Positions 42,842 to 51,287 of a stretch of 64,000 nt of DNA are shown one piece after another. Origin of the DNA: Aurantiacibacter arachoides (GTDB lineage Bacteria > Pseudomonadota > Alphaproteobacteria > Sphingomonadales > Sphingomonadaceae). The DNA is taken from the NCBI RefSeq assembly GCF_009827335.1, contig NZ_WTYH01000001.1, positions 1,984,001 through 2,048,000 of the forward strand, read 5' to 3'. The translations under genes were made by a program, and so were the position numbers. The number at the start of each line of letters is the position of its first letter. The first letter of the stretch is position 1. Under the pieces are notes generated by a model. It was not told the DNA's origin, did no database searches, and saw nothing but the letters and a program-made list of their open reading frames with translations.

Positions 42842-44101
42842 TCATTGTGCGGCCAGCCTGATGAGCTCGGCGGCTGCCTGTCCCTGGTCTTCCTGCGCGG
42901 CAATCAAAGCCTCGCGAATGGCATCGCGCGCCTCGGCCGCGCTCAGCACCTCGATCAGTGGGAAGCGGCCATTGCGGTAGCCGATGCGGACGAGCCGCAG
43001 CGCCTCCTCGGCCTGGGGGAGCGACGTGGCGGAAAGGGTTTCGACGCGGGCTTCGGCAGCGAGATATTGTGCCCGGGCGCGTGTCACCGCCTGTCCGAAA
43101 TCGGCAAGCGCTATCGCTTCGCGGGCGTTGGCGGCGCGCAGTCGGGCCTCGGAAGCAACGATGTTGCCCTGGTTGCGATTGGCGAACGGAAGCGGGATCG
43201 AAACGCCGACTAGGAACGCGTTGTCATTGGTTTCCTCAAAGCGTCGCACACCGGCGGAAACCACCGGGTCGGGAATGCGCAAGCTGCGCTCACGGTCGAT
43301 TTCAGCTTCGGCGGCCCTGCTTTCGGCCCGCGCCACTTGCAGTTGAAGCCCCGTCGCAGAGACCAGCACCGATCCTGGCGGCACGATATTGGGAAAGGCG
43401 CTCGGAACAACCGGCGGGGCACCCTCATCCGACCAAAGCGCTGCAAGCGCGGTGCGCGCGGCCAGACTGGCAGCCTCGGCAGCCTGCAGCTCTGCTCGCG
43501 CTTCGGCCAGTGCCGCCTGAGCGCGCAACGCCCGGAGCGGTGGCTCCCGGCCGACCTCGACAAGCACGCCGGCTATTCGGGCAAGTTCGACATTTCTCTC
43601 GACAATGTCGAGCGCCAGCTCCACCCGTGACGCTGCCGCCGCGGCGGCAACATAGCGATCGCGCACGAGAAAGCCGAGCTCGGCCTCCGCCAAATCAGCC
43701 CGAACGCCTGCGAGTTGCGCCTCGGCTTCGGCAGCCTGGACGCGCGCGTTGCGCTTGCCGCCGAGCTCAAGCCGCTGTCCCACCGAAAGCGTGTATTCGG
43801 CTGCGCTCAGGCCGGAAAAAGCGCCGCTTCCGGCGATGTTTTCGACCTCGAGCGAAACCTCCGGATTTGGCCTCAATCGAGCCTGACCGACGAGCGCCTG
43901 CGCTGCCTCGGTGTCGGCACGTGGCCCGATGATGCGAGGATTCGACTGCGTTTCTGCGGCACCTTCGGACAAGCCTGACCGGCTCAAGGCCTCTTCGAGC
44001 GAAAGGAGCTCGCGCTCGCGCTCCTGCGCCGCCACAGGCATCGCGTATGCAGCGAAGGACAGCCCCGAGATAAGGGCGCCCCGCCATCTTTTGGCTGACA
44101 T
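42842..44101 (-). CDS. czcC: CzcC-type outer-membrane channel (TolC family)
   Basis: 419-residue outer-membrane efflux protein with signal peptide (YAMPVAAQ) and two long coiled-coil repeats rich in Ala/Glu/Arg typical of the TolC fold. Family stretches include RPNPEVSLEVENIAG, YTLSVGQRLELGGKR and RIGYRNGRFPLIEVLSAAEARD. Start at ATG 44101 with GAGGAAGA upstream. First of the pump genes; the order C-B-A is that of czc operons. Confidence 0.92.
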   Translation of the reverse strand: MSAKRWRGALISGLSFAAYAMPVAAQERERELLSLEEALSRSGLSEGAAETQSNPRIIGPRADTEAAQALVGQARLRPNPEVSLEVENIAGSGAFSGLSAAEYTLSVGQRLELGGKRNARVQAAEAEAQLAGVRADLAEAELGFLVRDRYVAAAAAASRVELALDIVERNVELARIAGVLVEVGREPPLRALRAQAALAEARAELQAAEAASLAARTALAALWSDEGAPPVVPSAFPNIVPPGSVLVSATGLQLQVARAESRAAEAEIDRERSLRIPDPVVSAGVRRFEETNDNAFLVGVSIPLPFANRNQGNIVASEARLRAANAREAIALADFGQAVTRARAQYLAAEARVETLSATSLPQAEEALRLVRIGYRNGRFPLIEVLSAAEARDAIREALIAAQEDQGQAAAELIRLAAQ

Positions 44102-44164
44102 TATTAGGTTCTTCCTCTGCTGACGTGCCGAAAAGCGCCGCAAGGAGCGACGCATTTGGTCATG

Positions 44165-44533
44165 TCAGGCGCGAGGAGGGCGTCTCAGGCGCGCGTTTTC
44201 TTCCGAAGAAAGAACGATGGTATTCGGTGGTACCACAGTGAGCGCAGAAGCAGGAGCCCGTTCCATAGACATCGCCGCGGTGACACTCGCGCTGTGATGG
44301 CAGTGGCCATGACCGCAAATGCCGTGCTGATCTCCAGGCGAACCCGTTCCGTCACGTTGTTCCTGGGGACTCGCCGGTTCGATTTCCGCGAACGAAGCAG
44401 CGTCAACCAAGCTGACTGGCGCCACCTCGGTCCCACATGTGGCCGCATCGGCCGCAGTCCCGACTACCATCGCGACCAGCATGAGCAGGACGGCCAATGG
44501 GTGCAGGACAAAATGGCGATAGGTGCGAGTCAT
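44165..44533 (-). CDS. Histidine-rich periplasmic protein of czc operon
   Basis: 122 residues with a cleavable signal peptide (about 1-30, ending TAADAA), a cysteine after it and a metal-binding patch GICGHGHCHHSAS near residues 71-83. Similar proteins precede czcCBA in other sphingomonads, where they may buffer or sense periplasmic metal. It is 63 bases upstream of czcC on the same strand and is probably the first gene of the operon. No named family. Confidence 0.7.
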   Translation of the reverse strand: MTRTYRHFVLHPLAVLLMLVAMVVGTAADAATCGTEVAPVSLVDAASFAEIEPASPQEQRDGTGSPGDQHGICGHGHCHHSASVTAAMSMERAPASALTVVPPNTIVLSSEENARLRRPPRA

Positions 44534-44837
44534 CAGATCTGGCGCCCCTTAGCAAAGAACAACCCTTTTGTTCAACCATCAAGTCTAAACCAGGCCACCG
44601 GCTGGCGAGGCGTTCGCCGAGAACGCTTGCAAACGGGCGCGGTGCCGACGTCCAGAAGACACTCGCGATTGTGGTCATCGCCGATTTGGTTGTCGATACC
44701 ATCGTGCCGCTCTACATCCTTCCCACGACCACCCACCCGATTGCGAAGAAGCGGGTAGGCTCGCCACCCAGGAGACCGGCTTGGAGCCGCTGCCAGCATG
44801 ATCTGTCCAAGAACGGTCTTTGAGGAGAATACACCCT
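44534..44837. other. Divergent promoter region of metal genes
   Basis: 304 bases between the czc-type operon (leftward) and the P-type ATPase (rightward). Besides the dyad at 44556-44574 no gene is seen. AGGAG at 44823-44827 serves the ATPase. Confidence 0.55.
44556..44574 (-). promoter_or_regulatory. SmtB/ArsR-type operator candidate
   Basis: Dyad GAACAA-N5-TTGTTC (44557-44573; minus strand TGAACAAAAGGGTTGTTCT) 23 bases upstream of the His-rich gene. It resembles the TGAACA-type operators of SmtB/CzrA zinc regulators. No such regulator is encoded beside it. Confidence 0.45.
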
Positions 44838-47378
44838 GTGACCGAGCACATACGTCTTTATCTTCCGCTCCTTCTGCCGACCATTCCCGATGAGGCGGAT
44901 CGCTGTGTCGCGCGGCTGCTTGACGAACTGACGCAGCGAGACGGCGTGGGCGAAGCGCATGTAATCGCAACGGCCGAGGACGAACCGGCCAAACTCTGTG
45001 TCCATTTCAATCCAGAAAAGCTCGGCCTTGCACAGGTGCGCAAGGCGGCGCGTGCGTCCGGAGCCACCCTGACCGCCCGGTTTGGACACCTCGTATGGCA
45101 GGTCGATGGGATCGAGCAGGAGCGGCGCGCGCGAACCGTAAGTGAGACGTTGTACCGGCTCGAGGGCGTGTTCGAAGCGCAAGCTACGGCCAGCGGAGCG
45201 GTCCGGGTGGAGTTTGACCGAAGCGCCATCGACGAGGCCAGGATCGGTTCGGCGCTAGCCTCGCTCGGTGTCAGGCGTAGGCAATCCGAGACGGCCGCCA
45301 CCTCCCTTTCGTCTCACGCGGATGCGTCCGCCGCGGCCGCGCCCCCGGTCCCTGGCGGTAAGTACACGCACGAGCAAAATAGAGATGCCGAGCGCTCCCA
45401 TGAACACGGAGAGGGTTCGGGTCACGCCCACGGCAGTATCTTCGGATCGAACACCGAACTGTATTTCGCGCTGATATCCGGTGCCGCCCTCGCGACTGGT
45501 TTTGCCCTGTCGTGGACCGGGGCCGCGCCGGAGTTCGTCTCGACCGGCCTATACCTCGCCGCCTACTTCTTCGGCGGATTCTTTACTGTCCGGGAAGCCT
45601 TCGATTCGCTGAAGCTGCGCCGCTTCGAGATCGACACGCTCATGCTCGTCGCGGCCGCCGGTGCGGCCGCGCTGGGGGAGTTCGCAGAGGGGGCATTGCT
45701 CCTGTTCCTGTTCAGCCTTGGCCATGCGCTCGAACATTACGCCATGGGGCGTGCCAAGAAAGCGATCGAAGCGCTGGCAGAGCTGGCGCCGCAAACGGCA
45801 GTCGTGCGGCGGGGAAGCGCGACCGAGGAAGTTCTTGTCGAAGCGCTGGCGATCGGCGACGTCGTCGTCGTCAAACCCAACGAGCGCCTGCCCGCGGACG
45901 GGTTCGTGATCGAGGGCACCAGCAGCGTCAATCAGGCGCCAGTGACAGGCGAAAGCGTTCCAGTAGACAAGCAGCCGGTACCGGACGCCGCGGCTGCGGC
46001 GGCCGCTGCAGATAGCGTCGCCGCCACGTCCAGGATATTCGCGGGGACGATCAACGGCTCGGGCGCCTTGGCCATTCACGTAACGCGTCTCTCTTCCGAC
46101 ACGACACTGGCCAAGGTGGTGAAGCTCGTCAGCGAAGCGGAGACGCAGAAGTCTCCGACCCAGCGCTTCACTGACCGGTTCGAGCGTATCTTCGTGCCGC
46201 TCGTCCTGGGGCTGGTGGTGATCCTGTTGTTCGCAGGGGCCGTGATCGACGAGCCGTTCAGCGCCACCTTCTATCGCGCGATGGCGGTTCTGGTCGCTGC
46301 CAGCCCATGCGCGCTCGCCATAGCAACGCCGAGCGCTGTTCTGTCTGGCGTGGCTCGCGCAGCCCGCGGCGGGGTGTTGGTGAAAGGCGGGGGACCGCTC
46401 GAGAACCTGGGCGGCCTGAATGCCATCGCGTTCGACAAGACGGGAACGCTGACCGAGGGACGACCGCGCGTCACGGATGTGGTGGAAGTGGCTGACGCCA
46501 CCGAACAGGATCTGTTGCGGACGGCGGTCGCGGTGGAAGTCCTCAGCGACCATCCACTCGCCGCGGCGATCGTCCGCGATGGGACGGAGAGGCTCGAAGG
46601 CCCGGCCGCGAAGGCGACCGACCTTAAATCAATCACGGGACGCGGTGTCGAAGCCGTCGTCGATGGCGAGGTCGTTCACATCGGACGCGACGAGCTCTTT
46701 TCCGAGGCGGGCGGCACGCCGCTGCCACAGGAAGTGAAAGCTTCTGCGGACGAGCTGCGCGCGCAGGGCCGGACGATCATGATCACTCGCCAGGGCGCAC
46801 GCTACCTCGGCGTGATTGGGCTGATGGATACCCCACGCGAATCGGCCCCCGCGACGACCGCACGCCTGCGCGAGCTCGGCATCACCCGGATGATCATGCT
46901 CTCGGGAGATGCGACACCTGTCGCAAAGGCCGTCGCGGCAAGCGTCGGCATCGAGGATGCCTGGGGCGATCTCATGCCCGAAGACAAGGTCGAGGCAATC
47001 AAGAAGCTCAGAACGGAAGAGGGCAAGGTCGCGATGGTCGGCGACGGCGTCAACGATGCCCCTGCACTAGCCACGGCCACGGTCGGGATCGCCATGGGAG
47101 CGGCCGGGTCCGATGTTGCGCTCGAAACCGCCGATGTCGCGCTGATGGCCGACGACCTTGCCAAGTTGCCGTTTGCGGTTGACCTCAGCCGGCGGACGCG
47201 GCGGATCATTCGCCAGAACGTGTTCGTCAGCATGGGCGTGGTGGCGCTGCTGTTGCCCGCAACAATACTCGGGCTAGGGATCGGACCTGCTGTTATCGCC
47301 CACGAAGGGTCGACCCTGCTCGTGGTATTCAACGCATTGCGACTTCTGGCCTTTCGAGAGGTACCCTTCACCAGGTAG
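44838..47378 (+). CDS. P1B-type heavy-metal ATPase (SPC motif, P1B-4-like)
   Basis: 846-residue metal-pumping ATPase. Two N-terminal HMA-like folds (about 5-80 and 95-150) lack the CxxC metal motif. A His-rich linker (HEQ...HEHGEGSGHAHG, 178-198) follows, then membrane helices, actuator TGES (370-373), transport motif SPC (489-491) where copper pumps have CPC, phosphorylation site DKTGT (533-537) and GDGVNDAPA. Late HEGSTLLVV in the last helix pair is a P1B-4 mark, so Co, Zn or Cd export is likely. GTG at 44838 chosen because AGGAG precedes it by about ten bases. Confidence 0.92.
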   Translation: MTEHIRLYLPLLLPTIPDEADRCVARLLDELTQRDGVGEAHVIATAEDEPAKLCVHFNPEKLGLAQVRKAARASGATLTARFGHLVWQVDGIEQERRARTVSETLYRLEGVFEAQATASGAVRVEFDRSAIDEARIGSALASLGVRRRQSETAATSLSSHADASAAAAPPVPGGKYTHEQNRDAERSHEHGEGSGHAHGSIFGSNTELYFALISGAALATGFALSWTGAAPEFVSTGLYLAAYFFGGFFTVREAFDSLKLRRFEIDTLMLVAAAGAAALGEFAEGALLLFLFSLGHALEHYAMGRAKKAIEALAELAPQTAVVRRGSATEEVLVEALAIGDVVVVKPNERLPADGFVIEGTSSVNQAPVTGESVPVDKQPVPDAAAAAAAADSVAATSRIFAGTINGSGALAIHVTRLSSDTTLAKVVKLVSEAETQKSPTQRFTDRFERIFVPLVLGLVVILLFAGAVIDEPFSATFYRAMAVLVAASPCALAIATPSAVLSGVARAARGGVLVKGGGPLENLGGLNAIAFDKTGTLTEGRPRVTDVVEVADATEQDLLRTAVAVEVLSDHPLAAAIVRDGTERLEGPAAKATDLKSITGRGVEAVVDGEVVHIGRDELFSEAGGTPLPQEVKASADELRAQGRTIMITRQGARYLGVIGLMDTPRESAPATTARLRELGITRMIMLSGDATPVAKAVAASVGIEDAWGDLMPEDKVEAIKKLRTEEGKVAMVGDGVNDAPALATATVGIAMGAAGSDVALETADVALMADDLAKLPFAVDLSRRTRRIIRQNVFVSMGVVALLLPATILGLGIGPAVIAHEGSTLLVVFNALRLLAFREVPFTR

Positions 47379-47407
47379 GAACAGGTAGTAGCTGCGGTGC
47401 GCACGGC

Positions 47408-47690
47408 ATGAGCTCAGCCAATCTCGATCTCGACTCGGCCGAGAAGCGCCCCACGTTATGGTTCGTCCTGTAACTCAATATCACAACCAGTGGATTGCTT
47501 GCGGCAGGCTACTTTGTCGAATCCGATGCACTGCTCGCCAACGGGCTCGACAATTCGTCGGACGCAATCGTGTATGCGCTCAGTCTGCTGGCGCTCACCC
47601 GAACCCGAAAATGGAAGCGCGGGGCCACGCGCTTTTCGAAAATCACGTTCTTTGTTTTCGCCGGCGGGGTCATCGCCGAAAGCGGCTGCT
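47408..47690 (+). pseudogene. CDF transporter remnant (second copy)
   Basis: Begins MSSANLDLDSAEKRPTLWFV, matching the intact CDF at 37277-37906. A TGG-to-TAA change stops it at codon 22, after which similarity continues in frame (ESDALLANGLDNSSDAIVYA, LSLLALTRTRKWKRGA) until about 47690, where it breaks off into a P450 fragment on the other strand. Dead. Confidence 0.85.
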
Positions 47691-47842
47691 CGCGAGCCGG
47701 GCATGCAGGTGGTGCGGCGGAGCAGCAGCCGCGCCTCGAAGAGATCGGAACCAAGATCGCCGCAGGTGCGGCGGACATAATCGTAGGGTGCCCGAAGCAG
47801 GGTCGCGGCGATATCCGAAGTTGGTGCGCGGAGCTCTTTCAT
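47690..47842 (-). pseudogene. N-terminal fragment of a CYP152-type P450 peroxygenase
   Basis: About 50 codons from ATG 47842, which overlaps the lspA stop (ATGA): ATLLRAPYDYVRRTCGDLGS, then DLFEARLLLRRTTCM and GSRAA. This aligns with the N-terminus of fatty-acid-hydroxylating P450s such as P450 SP-alpha of Sphingomonas (LL-x-x-PY...C-x-x-LG...FE-R-x-LL...T-x-C). The heme-binding part is absent. The gene was cut where it meets the CDF remnant. Confidence 0.65.
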
Positions 47843-48459
47843 GTTCCTGTCTTGGCGACAGTGGCGTCACCGCTTCGCTCGTCGCAAGGCTCGGATCGCG
47901 TCGGATCGGGGAGGAAGACAATCAGCAGCAAGCCGGTAACGATGAACGCGTCGGCGAGGTTAAAAGTAGGCCAGTGCCAACTTTCCCAATGGAGGTCGAT
48001 AAAGTCACGTACGGCGCTCAGCCTGGCTCGGTCGATAATATTGCCGAGCGCACCGCCAAGTATGATGCCAAGCGCGGCCTGTCGCAGCAAGCCCTGCGAC
48101 CTTCGTATGAGGATCAGGATCCACACCGAGATTGCACCGGCCATTCCGACCAGCAGCAATGGGTGCAGCGCTGTTGCCAGCCCGAAGGCGATCCCAGAGT
48201 TGGTGCCGGCGGTGATCGCGAGAAACGAGTTCAGCTCGAGATCGCCATTGCGCGCCACATAAGCGAAGGCTTGCGACTTCGTCAGTTGGTCGGCCGCGAC
48301 AGCCGCAATCGCCGCCGCGAACGCTGCAGAAGCGTGCCGTGGAGCGGACGACGATTGCAAGGTCTCCTCCGCACCGCGCGGGGCCGTTGGCGAAACCGGC
48401 CGCGTCATCGCGGACCGGCTCTCCCCCCGCTCCCGTCCTCGACCTTGCGTCCGGGTCAT
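47839..48459 (-). CDS. lspA: Lipoprotein signal peptidase (LspA)
   Basis: 206-residue prolipoprotein signal peptidase with four membrane helices. Catalytic aspartates lie in GGALGNIIDRARLSAVRDFIDLH and FNLADAFIVTG. The N-terminus is about 45 residues longer than usual (charged, RGRERGESRS). Its ATG overlaps the FTR1-like stop (ATGA). lspA copies next to metal permeases are known from lead (pbr) and zinc/cadmium operons, so this is likely an accessory copy rather than the housekeeping one. Confidence 0.9.
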   Translation of the reverse strand: MTRTQGRGRERGESRSAMTRPVSPTAPRGAEETLQSSSAPRHASAAFAAAIAAVAADQLTKSQAFAYVARNGDLELNSFLAITAGTNSGIAFGLATALHPLLLVGMAGAISVWILILIRRSQGLLRQAALGIILGGALGNIIDRARLSAVRDFIDLHWESWHWPTFNLADAFIVTGLLLIVFLPDPTRSEPCDERSGDATVAKTGT

Positions 48460-50411
48460 GCCGGCCGGCCGATTGAGGCAACCTGGGCGGAGCGCTGTTG
48501 AGCCACTCGCCGATTGTACCAGAAGCCGAACAGCACTGCGGCCAGCATGACCAGCTGAGCGAGCACCGATTGAACAGTGGGCGTGAGACCAAGCAGGTCG
48601 ATCCGAGGAACAACTGCGAGCGGCCGCACGTCGATAAAGCCCGCTTCCTGAAGGGCCGATACTCCCTTGCCTGCGAGGACCACGGCCAGGACGGCGATGA
48701 GCGCGGAGCTGTAGGTGAAGAACTTCGCGATCGGAATTTTCCGGCTGTAACGAAGCATGGCAACAGCGATCACTGCAAGCAAGACGATGGCGGCGAGCGC
48801 TCCCACTGCAACGGCGCCGGAATTTCCCTGGTTCCAGAGCGTTGCATAGAAGAGTGCCGTTTCGAACACCTCGCGATAGACGACGAGGAAGGTAAGCCCA
48901 AAGAGGAACCATGCAGACCGCTTCGAGAGCGCCTTGCTGAGCCGCTCGTTAATGTAGCGTTGCCATGCCCCAGCCTGGGCTTTCCCGTGCATCCAAATTC
49001 CGACCGACAGGAGAATTACCGCAGCCAAGATGGAACCGAAGCCTTCGGTCAGCTCGCGGCTCGCCCCGCTTATGCTGATCAGATACGTCGCTGCAGCCCA
49101 GGTGGCTACGCCAGCCACAAGCGCTGCCATCCACCCGCCATGAACATAGCCCAGCACATCCTGGCGATCGGCCTTCCTGAGGAACGCGATCATCGCGATA
49201 ACGAGGAGAAGCGCCTCCAGCCCTTCGCGCAAAAGAATGGTGAAGGCACCCAAGAAGCTTGATGCAGTGCTGGCCTTATCAGGGCTGAGCTGAACTTCGG
49301 CGTCTGTGAAGAGGGTCTGTACTATCGCGACTTGCGCTCGCACCTCGTCTACCGGCGCGCCGCGGCCGATGCGGGCGCGCAGCTCGGCCATCGCCTCTTC
49401 GATCCGCCTCATCAGCGAAGCATCACGCGCCGTCAGGAGCGGCTCAACGGGCTCGAAACCGTCGAGGTAGGCAGAAAGCGCCAGATCGGTTGCTCTGGCC
49501 CGCTGGCCAGCTTCGTAGGCGTCGAGCGCCTCCTGCAATCGCTCCTTGGCCAGACTGAGCGAACCTTCCGCTCCGGAAAGAGCCTCTGGATTGCCGCGCA
49601 AGTAAGCCGTGACGGCCCGCGCCTTCTCAGCTCCCAACTCATTCTCTAGCTGCGCCGGAGTCATGCCGGCCAGGGCAGTCATGTTCGGGATCAGGCGGGG
49701 TAGTGCATCCTCACTCGACCACGTCGTTTCTCCCGACCGAGCGAGCTCGCGTGGATATGCATAGCGGCCGACGTGGAATGCGAGCGCCCATCGGTCGTCG
49801 GGGCTGAGCTGTGCAAAGGACGGCATTGCGGTGCCTTCGAGGCCCTGTTCGATGACCTGATAGAGGCCGAATAGGCTCCGTTCACGCGCTCTAGCCTCGT
49901 CAGTGAAGTCGATCGGCGGGGGGTCCATGCCAGTCGCGGCCGCGCCGCGCCCGTCGCCCGCCAATCCATGGCAGCTGGCGCAGTTCTGAGCATAGAGTGC
50001 TGCGCCTCGACCCAGATCGGGGAGGTTCGATGGGGCGAGCGGCACCGGGTAAGCAGCCAACAGGACTCTTCCCAGCTGCCGGGCCGACGTAGCGATGCTT
50101 TCCGGAGCCGCCTTCGCCGCGATAGCTGCTTCTAGGCGGGTCGCCCCTTGGAGAAGACCCGCCCGCGCCTCGGATTGCGGAAGCTCGCCAAGCCGCTGAA
50201 GCACGCTCGCGGAGAACTCCACCATCTCGACGTATTCGCCCTCATTCACCACTTGGCCGTCGGAGACCGCACCTGCGTAATCGACTGCGATGTAATCGAG
50301 GAGGCGCCATATGGTCTGCGCAGGTGCCGTCTGAGCGCGAGCGGGAGCGGCGAGGGCGCAGCCCACCAGAAGCGCGAGGACCAGCGCCCGGAAGTAACGG
50401 AAGGTCGTCAT
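48456..50411 (-). CDS. FTR1-family permease with c-type cytochrome domain (PbrT-like)
   Basis: 651 residues. Signal peptide (AAPARAQ), a periplasmic region with one c-type heme site CASCHG (144-149), then seven membrane helices with the FTR1 metal motifs REGLE (395-399) and REVFE (513-517). FTR1/EfeU permeases take up Fe(III) after ferrous oxidation; PbrT of Cupriavidus, with the same cytochrome-plus-FTR1 plan, takes up Pb(II). With lspA (PbrC-like) downstream and a CDF gene upstream, a lead-resistance-type operon is likely. Start ATG 50411 overlaps the CDF stop (ATGA). Confidence 0.88.
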   Translation of the reverse strand: MTTFRYFRALVLALLVGCALAAPARAQTAPAQTIWRLLDYIAVDYAGAVSDGQVVNEGEYVEMVEFSASVLQRLGELPQSEARAGLLQGATRLEAAIAAKAAPESIATSARQLGRVLLAAYPVPLAPSNLPDLGRGAALYAQNCASCHGLAGDGRGAAATGMDPPPIDFTDEARARERSLFGLYQVIEQGLEGTAMPSFAQLSPDDRWALAFHVGRYAYPRELARSGETTWSSEDALPRLIPNMTALAGMTPAQLENELGAEKARAVTAYLRGNPEALSGAEGSLSLAKERLQEALDAYEAGQRARATDLALSAYLDGFEPVEPLLTARDASLMRRIEEAMAELRARIGRGAPVDEVRAQVAIVQTLFTDAEVQLSPDKASTASSFLGAFTILLREGLEALLLVIAMIAFLRKADRQDVLGYVHGGWMAALVAGVATWAAATYLISISGASRELTEGFGSILAAVILLSVGIWMHGKAQAGAWQRYINERLSKALSKRSAWFLFGLTFLVVYREVFETALFYATLWNQGNSGAVAVGALAAIVLLAVIAVAMLRYSRKIPIAKFFTYSSALIAVLAVVLAGKGVSALQEAGFIDVRPLAVVPRIDLLGLTPTVQSVLAQLVMLAAVLFGFWYNRRVAQQRSAQVASIGRPA

Positions 50412-51043
50412 GCCGTTGCTCGCAACTCGCCGCGCGCGTCTCGGATGATCTCCCACGCCGACTGCAGAAAGATCACGGCGATCACGGCGGCGACGATGAT
50501 GTCCGGCCAGGCGCTATCGAGCCAGAAGACCAACGCTGCCGCGGCGATCACTGCCACGTTATTGATGGCGTCGTTGCGCGAGAACAGCCAGATCGCGCGC
50601 GCTTGAGCGTCGCCCCCCTCGCGGAAGCGGGCCAGGATCAAGGCGGCGGTCACGTTCACGATTAGCGCGGCGACGCCAATGCCACCCATCAGCTCCGGCT
50701 CCGGCGGGATGGCGTTCAGTGCCCGCCAGATCGCCATGCCGATGACCGCTAGGCCGAGAATGCCGAGAAAGAGTCCCTGCGTCATCGCGACGCGCGCACG
50801 GGTGGACGCCGCCCAGCCGAGAGCGAGCAGACCGACGAAGGTGATCGAGCCGTCTCCGAGGAAATCGAGCGCATCGGCCTTCAACGCCTGGCTGTTCGCT
50901 ACAAATCCGCCGACGAGTTCGACGATACCGAAGCCGACATTGAGAATGACCACCCACCACAGCGCGCGGCGGTACGCGGGATCCGTTTCCGCTCTTTTGG
51001 TGTCGCCGGTGCAGCCGCAGCTATCTGATTCGTCGTCAGTCAT
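50408..51043 (-). CDS. CDF-type cation transporter
   Basis: 211-residue cation transporter with six hydrophobic segments and the metal site ADALDFLGD (Asp60, Asp64); the matching helix-5 site reads SRNDAINNV. The N-terminus carries SCGCTG, a possible metal-binding cysteine pair, and the C-terminal cytoplasmic domain is missing, as in compact members of the family. First gene of the CDF-FTR1-lspA operon. A MerR-type promoter dyad lies directly upstream. Confidence 0.88.
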   Translation of the reverse strand: MTDDESDSCGCTGDTKRAETDPAYRRALWWVVILNVGFGIVELVGGFVANSQALKADALDFLGDGSITFVGLLALGWAASTRARVAMTQGLFLGILGLAVIGMAIWRALNAIPPEPELMGGIGVAALIVNVTAALILARFREGGDAQARAIWLFSRNDAINNVAVIAAAALVFWLDSAWPDIIVAAVIAVIFLQSAWEIIRDARGELRATA

Positions 51044-51049
51044 TCCTGC

Positions 51050-51080
51050 CCCCTACAACCTCCAGCTACTGGAGGATCAA
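51050..51080 (-). promoter_or_regulatory. MerR-family (CadR/PbrR/ZntR-type) promoter
   Basis: Minus strand: -35 TTGATC (51080-51075), perfect dyad CCTCCAG-TAG-CTGGAGG (51075-51059) and a weak -10 TAGGGG (51055-51050), leaving a 19-base spacer. The over-long spacer filled by a dyad is the hallmark of promoters activated by MerR-type metal sensors. No merR-like gene is in the window. The -10 is so close to the ATG at 51043 that the transcript may be leaderless. Confidence 0.7.
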
Positions 51081-51287
51081 GGTGTTTCTGCGAATGTGTC
51101 GCAATCATTTCGATGACGACCTCGTGGACTTGAAGAGGCTGATTGCGCCTGTGGCGGTGGGCACAATGGCTTGGGGCGAAACGACTGCCTTACTGTAGTC
51201 GGCCAGAAAGCGTTCCAGCACTCCGTCCGCATTGGGCTGCAAATCAGCCTTTCGGCCAGTCGCTAGGGTGGAGATACGTTCGGCTCC

